From: Symbiodinium natans
Taxonomy: Eukaryota > Sar > Dinophyceae > Suessiales > Symbiodiniaceae
Assembly: GCA_905221605.1 (NCBI GenBank)
Contig: CAJNDS010002671.1
Coordinates: forward strand, 1-64,000
DNA: 64,000 nucleotides
Direction: 5' to 3'
The position numbers were made by a program, and so were the translations under genes. The notes beneath the pieces were generated by a model, which searched no databases, was not told the origin of the DNA, and was given only the letters and a program-made list of their open reading frames with translations. Below, piece after piece: positions 31,919-42,459 of this stretch (positions are counted from its first letter, which is position 1; every line of letters starts with the position of its first letter).

Positions 31919-32191
31919 GGGGTATTTCGGGAGAGCAGGAAATCGCGAAACCAGATCGCATCCTGTACATGCTTGCCCCACGACTGAAGAAAAAGCGCGT
32001 CAGTGTAACCGAATGAGTCTTCAACACATATATGTGATTGAGTTTCACAGGTGTACATAGAAGATGGAATTACTTTTGAGATTTCACAAGATAGACCTTT
32101 TCGCTAAAGCTTATTCCAATCATGAGGAATAAATTGTACACAGATTGCGTTCTATATCTTTTTCTATAAAACCCCAACTTTTGTGAGAGGG
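31919..32191 (+). repeat. Tail repeat C2 of the third retroelement
   Basis: Second copy of C1, offset 554 bp. It ends abruptly against a LINE endonuclease fragment on the opposite strand. Confidence 0.9.
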
Positions 32192-32400
32192 TCTCCTTGC
32201 GCCAATAATTGTTCGAAGTCGCCTTGTCTTTTGTCATTGACAAGATTAAAGTCTCCTCCAATTATTACGGGATGGGCAGCGTCCCTGACAAAACAGCTAA
32301 GGGTGCCGAAAAGCCTATTCCAGTAAGCTGGGTGCCAGTAGACAGAGACCAACCAATAGCTGACAGCCCTAAGCCTAACAAGTACTGCCTAAACCTGTGA
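32192..32400 (-). pseudogene. LINE endonuclease (EEP) fragment
   Basis: The minus strand encodes VSVYWHPAYWNRLF and HPVIIGGDFNLVND. The GGDFN motif is the signature of exonuclease-endonuclease-phosphatase domains in LINEs. Only ~70 residues remain, without the N-terminal catalytic half, so it is a relic joined to C2. Confidence 0.65.
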
Positions 32401-32535
32401 AAACTCGCCGAGTTCCCCTTGGTTTCCTGCAAAAGAACGGGACATTGATGTGCGCGACAGCTGCGGAGCTGGCAGGGGCTGTCGCCCCCTCTGCATGCTC
32501 GCTGCTCACCGCAGCGCACACAGGTCGCTTCAGTT
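32401..32535. other. Short unassigned spacer
   Basis: GC-rich unique sequence between the LINE relic and the telomere-like array; the start of the array is gradual. Confidence 0.3.
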
Positions 32536-33690
32536 GAAGGGATTTTTCGGGTTTAGAATCTAGGGTGTTTAATTGAGGGTTGAAGGTTTGAGGGTTCTAG
32601 GGTTCAGGGTTCAGGGGTTTCTAGGGTTTAAGGGTTTTTAGGGTTTAGGGGTTTTGAGGGTTTAGGGTTTTTGTGTTTCAGGGTTAGGGTTGAGGGGTTT
32701 TAGCGTTGAAGTGGGTCCCAGGATTCAGGGTTGAGAGGGGGTTTTAAGGGGGTTGTTCGTGTTGAGGGTTTGGGGGTGTTTCGGGTTTAGGCCATAGCGT
32801 TGAGGGTCTTTGGTTTTTTAGGGTTTGGGGATGTTTGGGGTTTCAGGTTTCGGGAGTTGTTCGGGCTTAGGGTCTCGGGTTTTTTAGAGTTTTGCGTTTA
32901 GGGTTTTCTTTAATTAAGGTTTAGGGGCTTCTAAGGTTTCGGGCTAGGGTTTTTCGGGTCCAGGGCTCAAGGGCATTTAGGGTAGGGTGGGTTTGTTTTG
33001 GGGTTTAGGGGGTTTAGCGTTTAGGGTTTAGGGGTTTTTAGGGTTTAGGGTTGAGGGGGGTTTTAAGGGGGTTGTTCGTGTTTAGGGTTTGGGGGTTTTT
33101 CGGGTTTAGGCCATAGCGTTGAGGGTCTTTGGTTTTTTAGGGTTTGGGGATGTTTGGGGTTTCCGGCAGGTTTCGGGAGTTGTTAGGGCTTAGGATCTCG
33201 GGTTTTTAAGAGTTTAGCATTTAGGGTTTTCTGTAATTAAGGTTTAGGGGTTTTAAGGGTTTCGGGTTAGGGTTTTTCGGGTTTAGGGCTCCAGGGGCAT
33301 TTAGGGTTTATGGGTTAGGGGTTTGTAGGTGGTTTTTTTTGGGGTGTAGGGTTTAGGAGTTTTAGCGTTTAGGGTTTAGGGGTTTGTAGGGTTTAGGGTT
33401 GAGGGGGGTTCTTTGGGTTTTTCGGGTTTAGGCCATAGCGTTGAGGGTCTTTGGTTTTTAGGGTTTGGGGATGTTTGGGGTTTCAGGTTTCGGGAGTTGT
33501 TAGGGCTAAGGGTCTGGGGTTTTTAGAGTTTAGCGTTTAGGGTTTTCTTTAATTAAGGTTTAAGGATTTGTGGGTTAGGGGGTTTGTAGGGTGAGTTTTT
33601 TTGGGGTGTAGGGTTTTAGGGGCTTCGCGTTTAGGGTTTAGGAGTTTTTAGGGTTTAGGGTTGTGGGGGGGTTTCGGGTAGAAATTTTAG
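32536..33690. repeat. Degenerate telomere-like array with ~320-bp higher-order period
   Basis: Continuous GGGTTTAGGG-type words with many variants. A longer unit repeats: TTCGGGTTTAGGCCATAGCG at ~32779, ~33099 and ~33420; TTTGGGGATGTTTGGGGTTT; then GGGTTTTCTTTAATTAAGG (~32905, 33226, 33540). The array is thus a satellite built from decayed telomere repeats, and the same unit recurs at 35553 and 38649. Confidence 0.88.
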
Positions 33691-34380
33691 CGGGCGTTGG
33701 TAGATTTTTGGTTTCGGGGGAGCAAGTCACTCTTGGTGAGAGGCAAGCCTGCGGTAAGCCTGACCTTGTCAAAGCAAGCGCAAGCTTGGTGTCCCTACTT
33801 ACCCAGACTTGCCGAGACAAGTTTAATAGTCTGTGAGATGATTCACATGCCGCGTAGCTGGGGTCAGGCGCAGCCGTCTTTGTATTGCCAATCACGTTGG
33901 CCATGTTTTGATTCAACTTGTTGCGTCGTCCCCATGGTGAGTAGGCAGGTAGGCTCGAATCAATACAAAGGAAACAAAAATAGAAGGTTTCCGGGCATTG
34001 TTGTTTTGTGCCTGGCTGCGGGGCCTCGGCCGCCTGGGCTTGGCTGCGGGCAAAAAGCTGTTGATCAATGTGATTGGCTCGACTGCAAAAGGATCCAAAA
34101 AGCAACCGTGCAAGCTTTGTTTATTTTGTTTGTCCCCCTTTCCCACGTTTGTATATTGCGCAGAGGCGGCGCAGGCCGTGGTGGTCATCTGAAGACATTA
34201 GCAATGTCAAGTCTTCATTTCCATAGGTGTGGTGTGCAGTGCAGCAGGTTGCGCGGTGGTATGAGAATCAAAATCAGGATCTTGTGGCTACAGCCCGGAT
34301 AATGATCTACCAGCTTTGTCTCTGGCCCTCGAAGGTGTGCGCCAGGAAGGGCGCGGGGGCGTTGCGGGCGCAGCCCGAGC
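33691..34380. other. Unassigned unique sequence
   Basis: Mixed-composition DNA with no domain-bearing frame. Short ORFs overlap on both strands and none shows a recognisable motif. Confidence 0.3.
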
Positions 34381-34800
34381 GCAGGCGTTAAAAAAGATAA
34401 AGATTGCTTGTTTTCCCAATGTTTTCCCCGTAATGAAACGCTAAGTGCGTTGACACCATTTTTCCGGTGATTTTCGTAAAAAACACATTTTCTCTGCGTT
34501 CAGGGCCGAGACCAGTTTTTCGGAAAAAACGCAGCCCCGCGATTCTCCGCGATTCTCCCGCGATTCCCCGCGAAATGCCCGCGAGCGGATTCCGGGTACT
34601 TTTTTTCCGCGCGAGTTGCCCGCGAAGTGCCCGCGAAGGGTTTCCTGGTGTGTTTCTTCCGCGCGGGCCCCCCGCGATTCCCCGCGATTCTCCGCGATTC
34701 TCCGCGATTTGGAGCGAAAACACATCTTTGTGCTGTGGGCGGAGGGGGCCAATTTTCAAAGAAAAAATGGTGCGCCGCAGCGTTTTTGGTGTTTTCAATT
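34381..34800. repeat. CGCGATT(C)-type short tandem repeats
   Basis: CCGCGATTCT/CCGCGATTCC units of ~10 bp at 34540-34575 and 34670-34715, with GCCCGCGA-rich variants in between. They generate Arg/Gly/Glu-rich minus-strand peptides that I treat as noncoding. Confidence 0.65.
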
Positions 34801-35552
34801 AATCTTTGAGGTTTTTAAAGTTTTTGGTTGAATTTCTGGCGTGCGTCCCCGGCTTCCGCTGCCGCCGCGTCTGTGGCCGCGGCCACCCCCTTAGAGGGTT
34901 TTTTTTTGATTTGTTTTGCTCCCGGTTTTGGCCCCTCCCCTCCCCTTCCTGCCCTCCCACCTGTGGAGTCCGGTCTCTTGCTGCTGCTTGCAACCGGCAG
35001 ACCTCGTTCTTCCCTTGGGCGGGCGCCGCAAACGGGCAATAGGGGTTTCCATCTTCTTAAAGTGAGATCGAGTCATCCATGTTGCAAGTGACTGGCAACA
35101 CATGCCGCACCATGATCTGCAAAGGGACGTCCCAGCCAAATAGAGGGGTCCCAGGCAGCCCAGGCAGGTTGCAGGAGAGGAGGCTTAGGCCGCGGGGGAT
35201 CCCAAGCTTTGGCTTGCTTCCCCCACCTTTCAACATTGCCAGGCCAGCATTTAGGGGAGGCTTCAAAAGGTTCGCCGGGATTTCTGGGGCGGAGGACGTT
35301 CTATTTTGTCTTTGGGTTGACCAATTCTCCCCACTCAAGATTTTCATCGGTTCGGAAACAGCTTCTGAAACGCACACTGCGTGCCTTGCTTTTCAAGCTT
35401 GTCGCTTGATTTCTTGCTTTCGGTCCGTGCTGCAACGCAAGCAAGCATGAAGCTTCTGTTTCTCTTATTGGCGCATCAGCCCTAAGTGGTCCAGATGACC
35501 AGTGCTTCATAAGCACGGGGGCCTCTCCACTAGACGCTCCCGCCAAAATTAC
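34801..35552. other. Unassigned unique sequence
   Basis: GC-rich then mixed DNA. Short ORFs occur in several frames with no motif. Nothing supportable. Confidence 0.3.
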
Positions 35553-35688
35553 TAGTTTCGGGTTCAGGCCATAGCGTTGAGGGTCTTTGGTTTTTTAGGG
35601 TTTGGGGATGTTTGGGGTTTCAGGTTTCGGGAGTTGTTAGGACTTAGGGTCTCGGGCTTTTTAGAGCTTAGCGTTTAGGGTTTTCTTT
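35553..35688. repeat. Telomere-like satellite, left flank of inserted element
   Basis: One partial higher-order unit from TTCGGGTTCAGGCCATAGCG to GGGTTTTCTTT. It stops exactly where the same unit elsewhere continues with AATTAAGG; the continuation is found at 38649. Confidence 0.88.
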
Positions 35689-35817
35689 GTGGATGTACTT
35701 GTACACGCATGTTTGCAGCTAGCACGCAACGGCAAGTATGCACTTAACGCATCCGCCCGCCCGGCAGCTCTGGCTCCGAGGTTAAGTGCTTACTGCTTGT
35801 CCGTTCGACTTTGAAGC
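35689..35817 (+). repeat. Split direct repeat A1 of the non-autonomous element
   Basis: 129 bp from GTGGATGTACTTGTACACG to GTTCGACTTTGAAGC. It differs from 38166-38294 at only about three positions and contains the short palindrome GTACTTGTAC. Confidence 0.92.
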
Positions 35818-35959
35818 TGATTTTGTAGCTCTTGGTTGTTTGTCGGTGCTGCATTAGCACTGCCTCCTGAGCCATGGCTTGTCCGCTGTTTTGACCCGCG
35901 GTCATCTCAGCTCGAAGATCTCGACAAGGCACCGTGTGCCCGCTGTCATTTCTTCTAAG

Positions 35960-36390
35960 ATCTTTCTGCCGCGCAGTCTGATCTTTGCTCCGCTGAGCTT
36001 CCCTGCTGTCCGCTGACACAGGTTATTACCTATTCATTCTGCCGCGCAGTTTGAAATTAAGCTCCGCTGAGCTCACCTGCTGTCCGCTGACACAGGTACG
36101 GTGTAGACGCTCTACACCACTGGTCGGAACCTTTGCACTGCGTGCTCAGCTTCCTTCCAGTTGCATACGGTTAGTACCGCGTACTCTCCGATATGCCAGC
36201 TTGCAATTTTACCGCGTACTTCTGCTCTGTTGCTCCGCTGAGCACTGACTTCCAGTCCGCTGACTGAGGTCTTCTGAGGTTTTCTAGTCGGTGTACGACT
36301 ACATAACCTCTGGGTGCCGCGCTCAGTGCCGCGTACTCAGCCGCATCCGACCGTTCCTCTGCCTGCTATCCGCTGACTCAGGCGACCTTG
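35960..36390. repeat. Dispersed GCTCCGCTGAGC / GTCCGCTGAC modules
   Basis: Two tandem ~70-bp copies (CTGCCGCGCAGT...GCTCCGCTGAGCT...CTGTCCGCTGACACAGGT at ~35967 and ~36038), with shortened versions near 36232 and 36366. GCTCCGCTGAGC is nearly palindromic. They may be structural or protein-binding repeats in the element's leader. Confidence 0.6.
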
Positions 36391-36638
36391 ACACCGCGTG
36401 TCCTGGTCAGACTCCTCGAGGACAGTCTTTCCTTTCTTTTGTTTTCTTTTTTTTTTTTTGCATTTGCGTTTTGCTTCTCAGTACTTTTGTCTGCCCTGCT
36501 CATGTTCGCATGAATCAAGCAGTTTGGTGCATTGCAGTCAGCTCAGCTTGTGCATGATTGGTTTTTGTGTGCTCCGTCAGCTATCAAATGCTCTGGCTAT
36601 TCAACCTCTTCAGCAGACCCACTGCCCGTGACGGAGCC

Positions 36639-37451
36639 ATGTCCAACCGTGCAGATGCATTTTCCCGTTCCGGTGACGCTGCTGTGCCGCCCGCCCCCGC
36701 TGGCCCCGCCTCCTCCGTGCCTGCAGAATCCGGTTCCCAAGGATCGGCCGCTGCGGATCTTCGTGTTCGTGATTCCGCCCGTCAAGCCGAACTTCTGCAC
36801 TGCTGGAGGTCTATCTGTGAGCACTCCATGGAGGACGCCGCCCGCGCGCTGAATTTTTGGACTTCCGCTCCGTCCTCTTCATTGAGGAAGTCGCCCGCGA
36901 TGTGGTCATGGACCGAGTCGGAGTCGGACCATGTCATGGAGGAGGCCGCTCCGCAGCCAGCTTCCGCCGACCCGCAGGCCACAAGCCCGCCGCCTGCCCA
37001 AGCTCCTACCAACCCTGCAGAGCTTCTGCGCGAGCGCCAGTGGCATTCTAGCACGTCGCACGGCGTGCACACCGACCCGCTGCAGCGTGTTGAGCCACGC
37101 CCACTCCGCCATGAGCACTTGCGCTTTGACCCCGCCATCGGACACCGTGCTGTCGCACCCGATGACTCCGCGACCAGCCAGCGCTCCGACCGCTCCCGCC
37201 TGCCAGTGGTCTGTCCGACAGCCCCAACAGACCCCCGGCCCGACGAGATGCTCAACTTCGAGATGGGCTACACCGAGTCCCTGCGGACCTCTTCTGCTTG
37301 CATCCGGACGAGATTCCCCGCTGGCTCAATTCGTGTCTGCAGCCGCCCGCAGACATGCACTGGAATGGAACAATGCTTAGGGACAGGAAACGGTGAGGGC
37401 GGAGCAGAGGTGCGGACAAAGGAGGGATTAAAACCCGGGGAAGAGGTCTAA
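36639..37451 (+). CDS. Hypothetical Pro/Ala/Ser-rich protein of the non-autonomous element
   Basis: 270 codons from ATG 36639 to TAA 37449-37451, the longest plus-strand frame in the element. It begins MSNRADAFSRSGD, is rich in Pro, Ala and Ser, and has a helical stretch (ELLHCWRSICEHSMEDAARAL) and an acidic WTESESDHVMEE patch. No zinc knuckle, polymerase or recombinase motif is present. Its position suggests a gag-like role, but that is only inference from placement, and it may be a chance frame in GC-rich DNA. Confidence 0.3.
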   Translation: MSNRADAFSRSGDAAVPPAPAGPASSVPAESGSQGSAAADLRVRDSARQAELLHCWRSICEHSMEDAARALNFWTSAPSSSLRKSPAMWSWTESESDHVMEEAAPQPASADPQATSPPPAQAPTNPAELLRERQWHSSTSHGVHTDPLQRVEPRPLRHEHLRFDPAIGHRAVAPDDSATSQRSDRSRLPVVCPTAPTDPRPDEMLNFEMGYTESLRTSSACIRTRFPAGSIRVCSRPQTCTGMEQCLGTGNGEGGAEVRTKEGLKPGEEV

Positions 37452-38145
37452 AACCCGACCTAAGGGGGGAAAGTTTAGGGGAATTAAGATTCGACAGCTG
37501 TGCTGATGGGACAATGCACGGGCGGTAAGCGGGATTCAGTGCACCCTGAAACCAACGCGGAGGCCTCGCCTGCGGGCGATAGGCAGCAGGACGAATCGTA
37601 GGGTGTGCAGCCGAAACCACGGAAAAAGAACAAGGTGAGGAACTCAACTCCTGGGCCACAGTGACTGGGTGAGTAGGTGCCAGCCTTCCCGCCTCTGTGC
37701 GCGCAGTCCGCGCCACGCATATGATCCACGCACTGCTGCTACTCTTCCCACGTTCTGCGGAAGCCGCCTGTGATCTGCTTACTGACCGCTGGGTTGCACA
37801 TGTGACTGAGCTTGCCTCGGCTTCCGCTCTGTTTGTTGAAGCCGCGGCCTCTGCAGATCCGGAATTCTTCATTGCCCGTGTGGCTGGGATGCCTGGTGTG
37901 CGTACTGCACTGATCTGCACGCTGACCCCGCCAACCCGCGTTCGGGTACCCTGCCTGATTGGTTCCGCTCACGCGCCAGTGCTCAAGGCCTTGCCACCAT
38001 GCCCTTTAAGGCCCTCAGCTGGTTCTCCAAGAAAGCGGGTCTTTCGCGTCTTGATGCCCTTTTGCATGGTGCGATTGCCCGCTCTTTCTTGTCACCTTCC
38101 GCTCCAGTGGAGCGACGTGAAAGCCTTCCCTTCTCCCTCAGCTTT

Positions 38146-38165
38146 GACTAGTGTTGGCTGTGAAC
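38146..38165 (+). repeat. Split direct repeat B1 (20 bp)
   Basis: GACTAGTGTTGGCTGTGAAC immediately upstream of A2, identical to the terminal 20 bp at 38629-38648. Confidence 0.9.
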
Positions 38166-38294
38166 GTGGATGTACTTGTACACGTATGTTTGCAGCTAGC
38201 ACGCAACGGCAAGTATGCACTTAACGCATCCGCCCGCCCGGCAGCTCTGGCTCCGAGGTTAAGTGCTTACTGCCCGTCCGTTCGACTTTGAAGC
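38166..38294 (+). repeat. Split direct repeat A2 of the non-autonomous element
   Basis: Copy of A1 (offset 2477 bp). It is followed by a 334-bp spacer before B2. Confidence 0.92.
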
Positions 38295-38628
38295 ACCCAC
38301 CGCCGTCCCCTATCGGACCATCCTTCTGTCTTCCTTGCCGCAGTCCTTTCCTCGCTGTGGCCTGCTTTTGTGGCGGTTTCTGATTGATCAAAGCATCGCT
38401 TCTGATTCCATCGCTTAAGTGATGTCTCCACGCCCTGCCTCTAGGACAAGCCTAGGTAGACTGCCTTCTTATGCTGGAACCGGGCGTACTCCGGTCCAGC
38501 ATTTCTTCCTCTGGCCCCTCTCACTGGTGCTTCCCGCTTCAGCTGATCTGGATCTGCTTCCCGCCAATGTGAAAAAGTGTCCGTGCGTCGCTTTCTTCGC
38601 ATTCTGCTAATGATATGCATTCGTAACG

Positions 38629-38648
38629 GACTAGTGTTGGCTGTGAAC
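38629..38648 (+). repeat. Split direct repeat B2 (right terminus)
   Basis: Second GACTAGTGTTGGCTGTGAAC. The next base resumes telomere-like satellite. Confidence 0.9.
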
Positions 38649-38822
38649 ACTTAAGGTTTAGGTTTTAAGGGTTTCGGGTTAGGGTTTTTCGGGTTTAGTG
38701 CTCAAGGGGCATTTAGGGTTTATGGGTTAGGGGGTTTGTAGGGTGGGTTTTTTTGGGGCGTAGGGTTTAGGGGTTTTCCGGGTTTGAGGTTTAGGCTACG
38801 GTTTAGAGTTCAGGGTGTAGCG
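38649..38822. repeat. Telomere-like satellite, right flank of inserted element
   Basis: Resumes the higher-order unit at TTAAGGTTTAGG, then TTTCGGGTTAGGGTTTTTCGGG, CATTTAGGGTTTATGGGTTAGGG and GGTTTGTAGGGTGGG, matching 33236-33350. Confidence 0.88.
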
Positions 38823-39550
38823 CTGGTCAGCTGAACGCAATAGTGTGAGGACATGCCCACCCCAAGGCCACCCAAACACACTTACAGCGAACAAAGCAGA
38901 GCCAGCCGAGCCAAAGTCAGCCCACATCCAAACGCTTCTGCACTCCTGTGCGTCGGACTCATATCTAGTGTGCCTTCTTTTGTTTTGCTGCAGGGTAACA
39001 TCTAAGAAGATGCCTTGGGAAAGTCATTAGAATTAGAAGCTTCCGAGAGAAAAATAAGGTTTTGCGTTGGGGGACGTCTTCGGCGGGAGGGCCTTCTCAT
39101 TGTTTCTATTCTCTTTGCCGGAGTATCAAGGCTGCGTGGCGAAAGTCCTGCTTCTCACGGACGATTTCTCTTTGGGTTTCTCTCTGAGCTTCTCCTAACA
39201 ATTCTGGGCCTTTTTGGGCTTCTCCTGGACCATTGCTGATCCTTTTTGGGCTTCTCTCCCGGACCGCTTCGAATCCTTTCGGGGCTCCTCACGGACGATT
39301 TCTGAACCCTTTCGAGCTTGTCCCTGGGTTTCTCTCTGAGCTTCTTGCAAGCCATTTCGCTCAGAACTGGTCCGAGAAAAGCCAAAAATGGTGAGGGGCC
39401 CAGGGCCTGACAGGGCTGAAAGGGGAGGACCGCCCGCCTCGCGAGAGCAGAAGTGTGGGCAACACAACCAGCTAGACTCTGCAGCCCAGCAGAGCCTGCC
39501 CTGGTCTCGCTCGACTGCGCCCGCCTACCCCAACAGAGGTAAGAGGGCTG
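38823..39550. other. Unassigned, with ~40-bp imperfect minisatellite
   Basis: 39140-39370 repeats TTGGGCTTCTC and CGGACGATTTCTGAACC-type words at ~35-50 bp spacing. The rest is unique and no gene could be supported. Confidence 0.45.
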
Positions 39551-39968
39551 GCGGTGTTTAGGGTTTCGGGTTTAGGGGGTTTTAGGGTTTAGGGTTTAGG
39601 GGGTTTTTAGGGTTCAGGGTCTGGTTTCGGTTTTAGGGGATTTTAGGGTTTAGGTTTAGGGGTTTTTAGAGTTTAGGGCTTAGGGGATTTTAGTGTTTAG
39701 GGCTCATGGGGTTTTGGGTCTAGGGTTTAAGGGGATTTTTAGGGTTTTGAGGTGCAAGGCTGAGGTTTTTTCGGGTTGGGGGTTTAGGGGTTTTTACGGT
39801 TAGTGTTCAGGGGTTAAGGTTGTTGGGGTTTGGTTTATGGGTTTTTTTCGGGTTAGGGTTCAGGGATGTTCAGGGGTTCTTGGGGTTTCGGGCTTCGGGG
39901 ATTTTAGGGTTTAGGGTTGAGGGTTTACAGGTGTTTAAGGTTTAGGGCTTATAGGTGTTTAGGCGCTG
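39551..39968. repeat. Degenerate telomere-like array
   Basis: GGGTTTAGGGGGTTTTAGGG-type words throughout, less ordered than 32536-33690; no clear higher-order unit. Confidence 0.85.
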
Positions 39969-39971
39969 GAA

Positions 39972-40253
39972 CTACAGGTTTTCAGCCAATGAAGAGAGCC
40001 AAGAAGGTTCCTCAGGTTGCCTTTTGAAGAGGGCGTCGAGCAAATCTGCGAAATGGTCGACTGGGAACTGGTGCGATTGCGCGCACATCGAAGAACGTTG
40101 CTGAAAGCACCGTAATGTTTTCAAGATGATGAGCATTGCAACATTGTTGAAGTCTTTCGAGCCGATGTTGGTTTTGTATTTGGAAGCCGAGCAGCGACGG
40201 GTTTCGGTATCAGCTGCATCGTGGCGTTGAGTACGCTGACCGCGTAATGTCAT
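39972..40253 (-). pseudogene. Possible IS1595-like transposase C-terminal relic
   Basis: The minus frame contains PVDHFADLLDALFKRQ, close to QVDPFADLLDQIKFWQ in the intact transposase at 1876-3588 (eight of nine residues shared in the VDxFADLLD core). Nothing upstream is confidently alignable by eye, so only the C-terminal fragment is proposed. Confidence 0.35.
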
Positions 40254-40989
40254 GGATGGCTACTGTTTCTTGAGGAGTCATGCGGGCGACGAACATGGCG
40301 ATGTGGAACAAGTTCGCTCGGACAAGCTCCAAGCCAGGAGAATCGGGGCTCTCAAATCTCCGAGGGGATCAATGCAATGCTGGAGCGTGTTTGCTGTGTG
40401 CTTCAGGTTGCAGGAGAGGAAGGCGACGTTTCCAGTGAAATGCCATGCAGGTTAGTTTGTTTGGGACACCAAGATGGATGAACAAGTTGGCGAAACAGAT
40501 GGCGTGCAGCAAGTTGCTGTAGACCAATTTTGCCAATTTCGCTATGACATGCGCACGGTTGAGCCCGCAAGCGTGTTCACGAACGCAGCTTGGATGGCGC
40601 AAGTGAACTTCGATGCCCGAGCGTTCGGCCTCAGCAGCGCGCCAAAGGAGCCTTCCACAACACTTTTCCGAGCACTCACATGGGCTTTGCGTGCAAGTGT
40701 GCTAGTACCAGAAGGGTTGGTGGGCAATGTGAAGCCTGCGGGTGGGGCTGCCACAGAGCCCCATTTGCGGAACTGTCAAAAAGGAGGGCTCAGGGCACGC
40801 TGCTTGCGTGGGCAGGTTGGTCGACTGAGTTGTGTAGGCAAATGCAAAAATGTGACTGACCCGAAGCAGAATGAGTGGTGGCTGCAGCGACTCTCCGAAA
40901 TCGAGTTTGCTAGCTATTTGCAGAATGCCTGGTTCATGTTCAGCGAACCTAAGGGGCTTGGGCCGTTCCACGCAGGCCGTGACGCCGTC
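40254..40989. other. Unassigned
   Basis: Open frames exist on both strands (the longest on plus from 40474), but none carries a motif I recognise. It lies between a transposase relic and a LINE relic. Confidence 0.3.
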
Positions 40990-42438
40990 GAGACGCTCAC
41001 TCGCCCTTGCAGGGGACGTGACCTCTACAGTCGAGGAACGCCGCGAGGAACTCTGTTTTCTGCAGGTCTGCCGCGGCTGCGTGCAAGGCGCGGGCGCCAG
41101 CAGGTCACCCTGCTCCACACCCTCGGCCTGCAGCACCTCGTGGACCTATCGGCATCCCACCACAAGAATATGGACGTGCGCGCGTACACGCTGCGCACAA
41201 AGGGCGCGAGCTGGGGCGCCGTATGGCGCAGCTCGCGGGCGCTATCGGACGCATTACGACATCATTACGGCCGTCAAGCGACATGACCACCGCTTGAGGG
41301 TCCAGCACAACGGCGGCGCGCAGGAGAGCGGCCAAGGCATCCGTTCCGGCGCGCGTACTGAGGGTGTACTGGTAGGGCGTGTGGCGCGGTCGAACACGTC
41401 AGCAAAAGTGCGATGTGCGAGCCAGCGCCTTTGACACAAGACGCATGAGAAGGTCGCTGGTCGCAACGCCGTAAGGCGCGAGAGGGCAAGCGCATCAGCG
41501 ACGGTGGCAGGCACTTCGGCCCGCGCAAGGCTGGTGTTTCCTGCTCGGCACGCAAAAGCACTGGTAAGGGCCCGATGAACTCCCGCGACCAAGAAACGCG
41601 GTTGACACAAGGCAGGGTGCACTGGTACACGGAACTTGGCACAGAGGTCAACCTCATCCAGGCAGCACGCTAGCGCCGCGCTTGATGCGCGGCCCGGACG
41701 CTGGCGCAGGCATTTCCCCTTCCGCGTCAAGGTCATGCGCGTAACCACCAGGCAGCCAGTCGCTCCCCGGCACGCCGGACGACGTGCCGCTTGGCGATGT
41801 CCTTGACCTCGCTGATACGGCCGCGCCCAGCCGACTGCCTTTGTAGCCGTGACACGCCGGCACGTAGTGGACCACGTCGGACGAGCTTGCGGAAAAAGGC
41901 GCGCAGAAAGAACAATTGTGATGCAACCCTTTTTTGGCAGGCTCTCCACGCCGCCGAGCCGGAAGCATTCGGAAGCGCTCCACTTACCCCGAGCTGTGCG
42001 CGTAAAAAATGTTATGGAGTTTTTGTGTGTTTTTTTGTCTCGCACCTTTTTTCCGCCAGCTGGAAAGTCACAGCGTCGGGGGCCACCGGGGGCGGAGTCA
42101 CCGGGCAGGAGGCGGCTTGCGGCGATCGGCCGTTCCCAGCGTCCGTCAGCGGGGAGCTCATGAAGCTCGGGCTCGCTGTCGTCGCCGTGGGCTTCAAGCG
42201 GCAGCTCAAGCAGGGAGCGGGAGGTCCATGCTGCCCGGGCCGCGGGTCGCAAGTGTGCCGGGACAGTCGCAGCCAGATCGCGTGCAAGCAGGCGGAGGAA
42301 GGTGGCCCCCAACTCGATCACGACAAGGCGGCAGCGTCGTTGCGTGCTTTGCCTCCTGCGCCTCGCTGCCGCGGCGACGTGGCCAGGCTCGACGTCAGCC
42401 CGTGGGTGGGCTTCCCCTGCACGCGTTAGCGGCGACAC
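40990..42438 (-). pseudogene. LINE reverse transcriptase relic (minus strand)
   Basis: Reading leftward: VADALALSRLTALR (~41500), FADVFDRATRP, then VVMSLDGRN (motif A, ~41290), then GVEQGDLLAPA (motif B-like, ~41110), then SPARASERLDGVTACVE (~41010). This is the order of the LINE RT palm. Frameshifts fall between these blocks. 41600-42438 is an open, GC-rich, Arg/Ala-rich frame that may be the endonuclease-RT linker but has no motif. Confidence 0.55.
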
Positions 42439-42459
42439 GAGGGTGGCATCGAGGGCGAG

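Larger units (their letters stand above)
35689..38648 (+). mobile_element. Non-autonomous split-direct-repeat element inserted in telomere-like satellite
   Basis: 2960 bp. A1 (35689-35817) equals A2 (38166-38294); B1 (38146-38165) abuts A2 and equals the last 20 bp (38629-38648, B2). The A1...B1A2...B2 order is the same as in the 19820-29101 element. Flanking satellite is continuous across the insertion (CTTT / ACTTAAGG against uninterrupted CTTTAATTAAGG), with no target duplication. No RT, RNase H or recombinase is recognised inside, so it would depend on a partner. It contains a Pro/Ala/Ser-rich ORF and short tandem CTGCCGCGCAG modules. Confidence 0.75.

Noticed and set aside
40474-41286. 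270-codon plus-strand ORF
   Set aside because: Overlaps the minus-strand LINE RT relic in its right third and has no motif; likely a chance frame.
41254-42438. 394-codon minus ORF as an independent gene
   Set aside because: Its left part is recognisable LINE RT sequence with frameshifts; the remainder is Arg/Ala-rich GC-driven sequence. Treated as part of the LINE relic.
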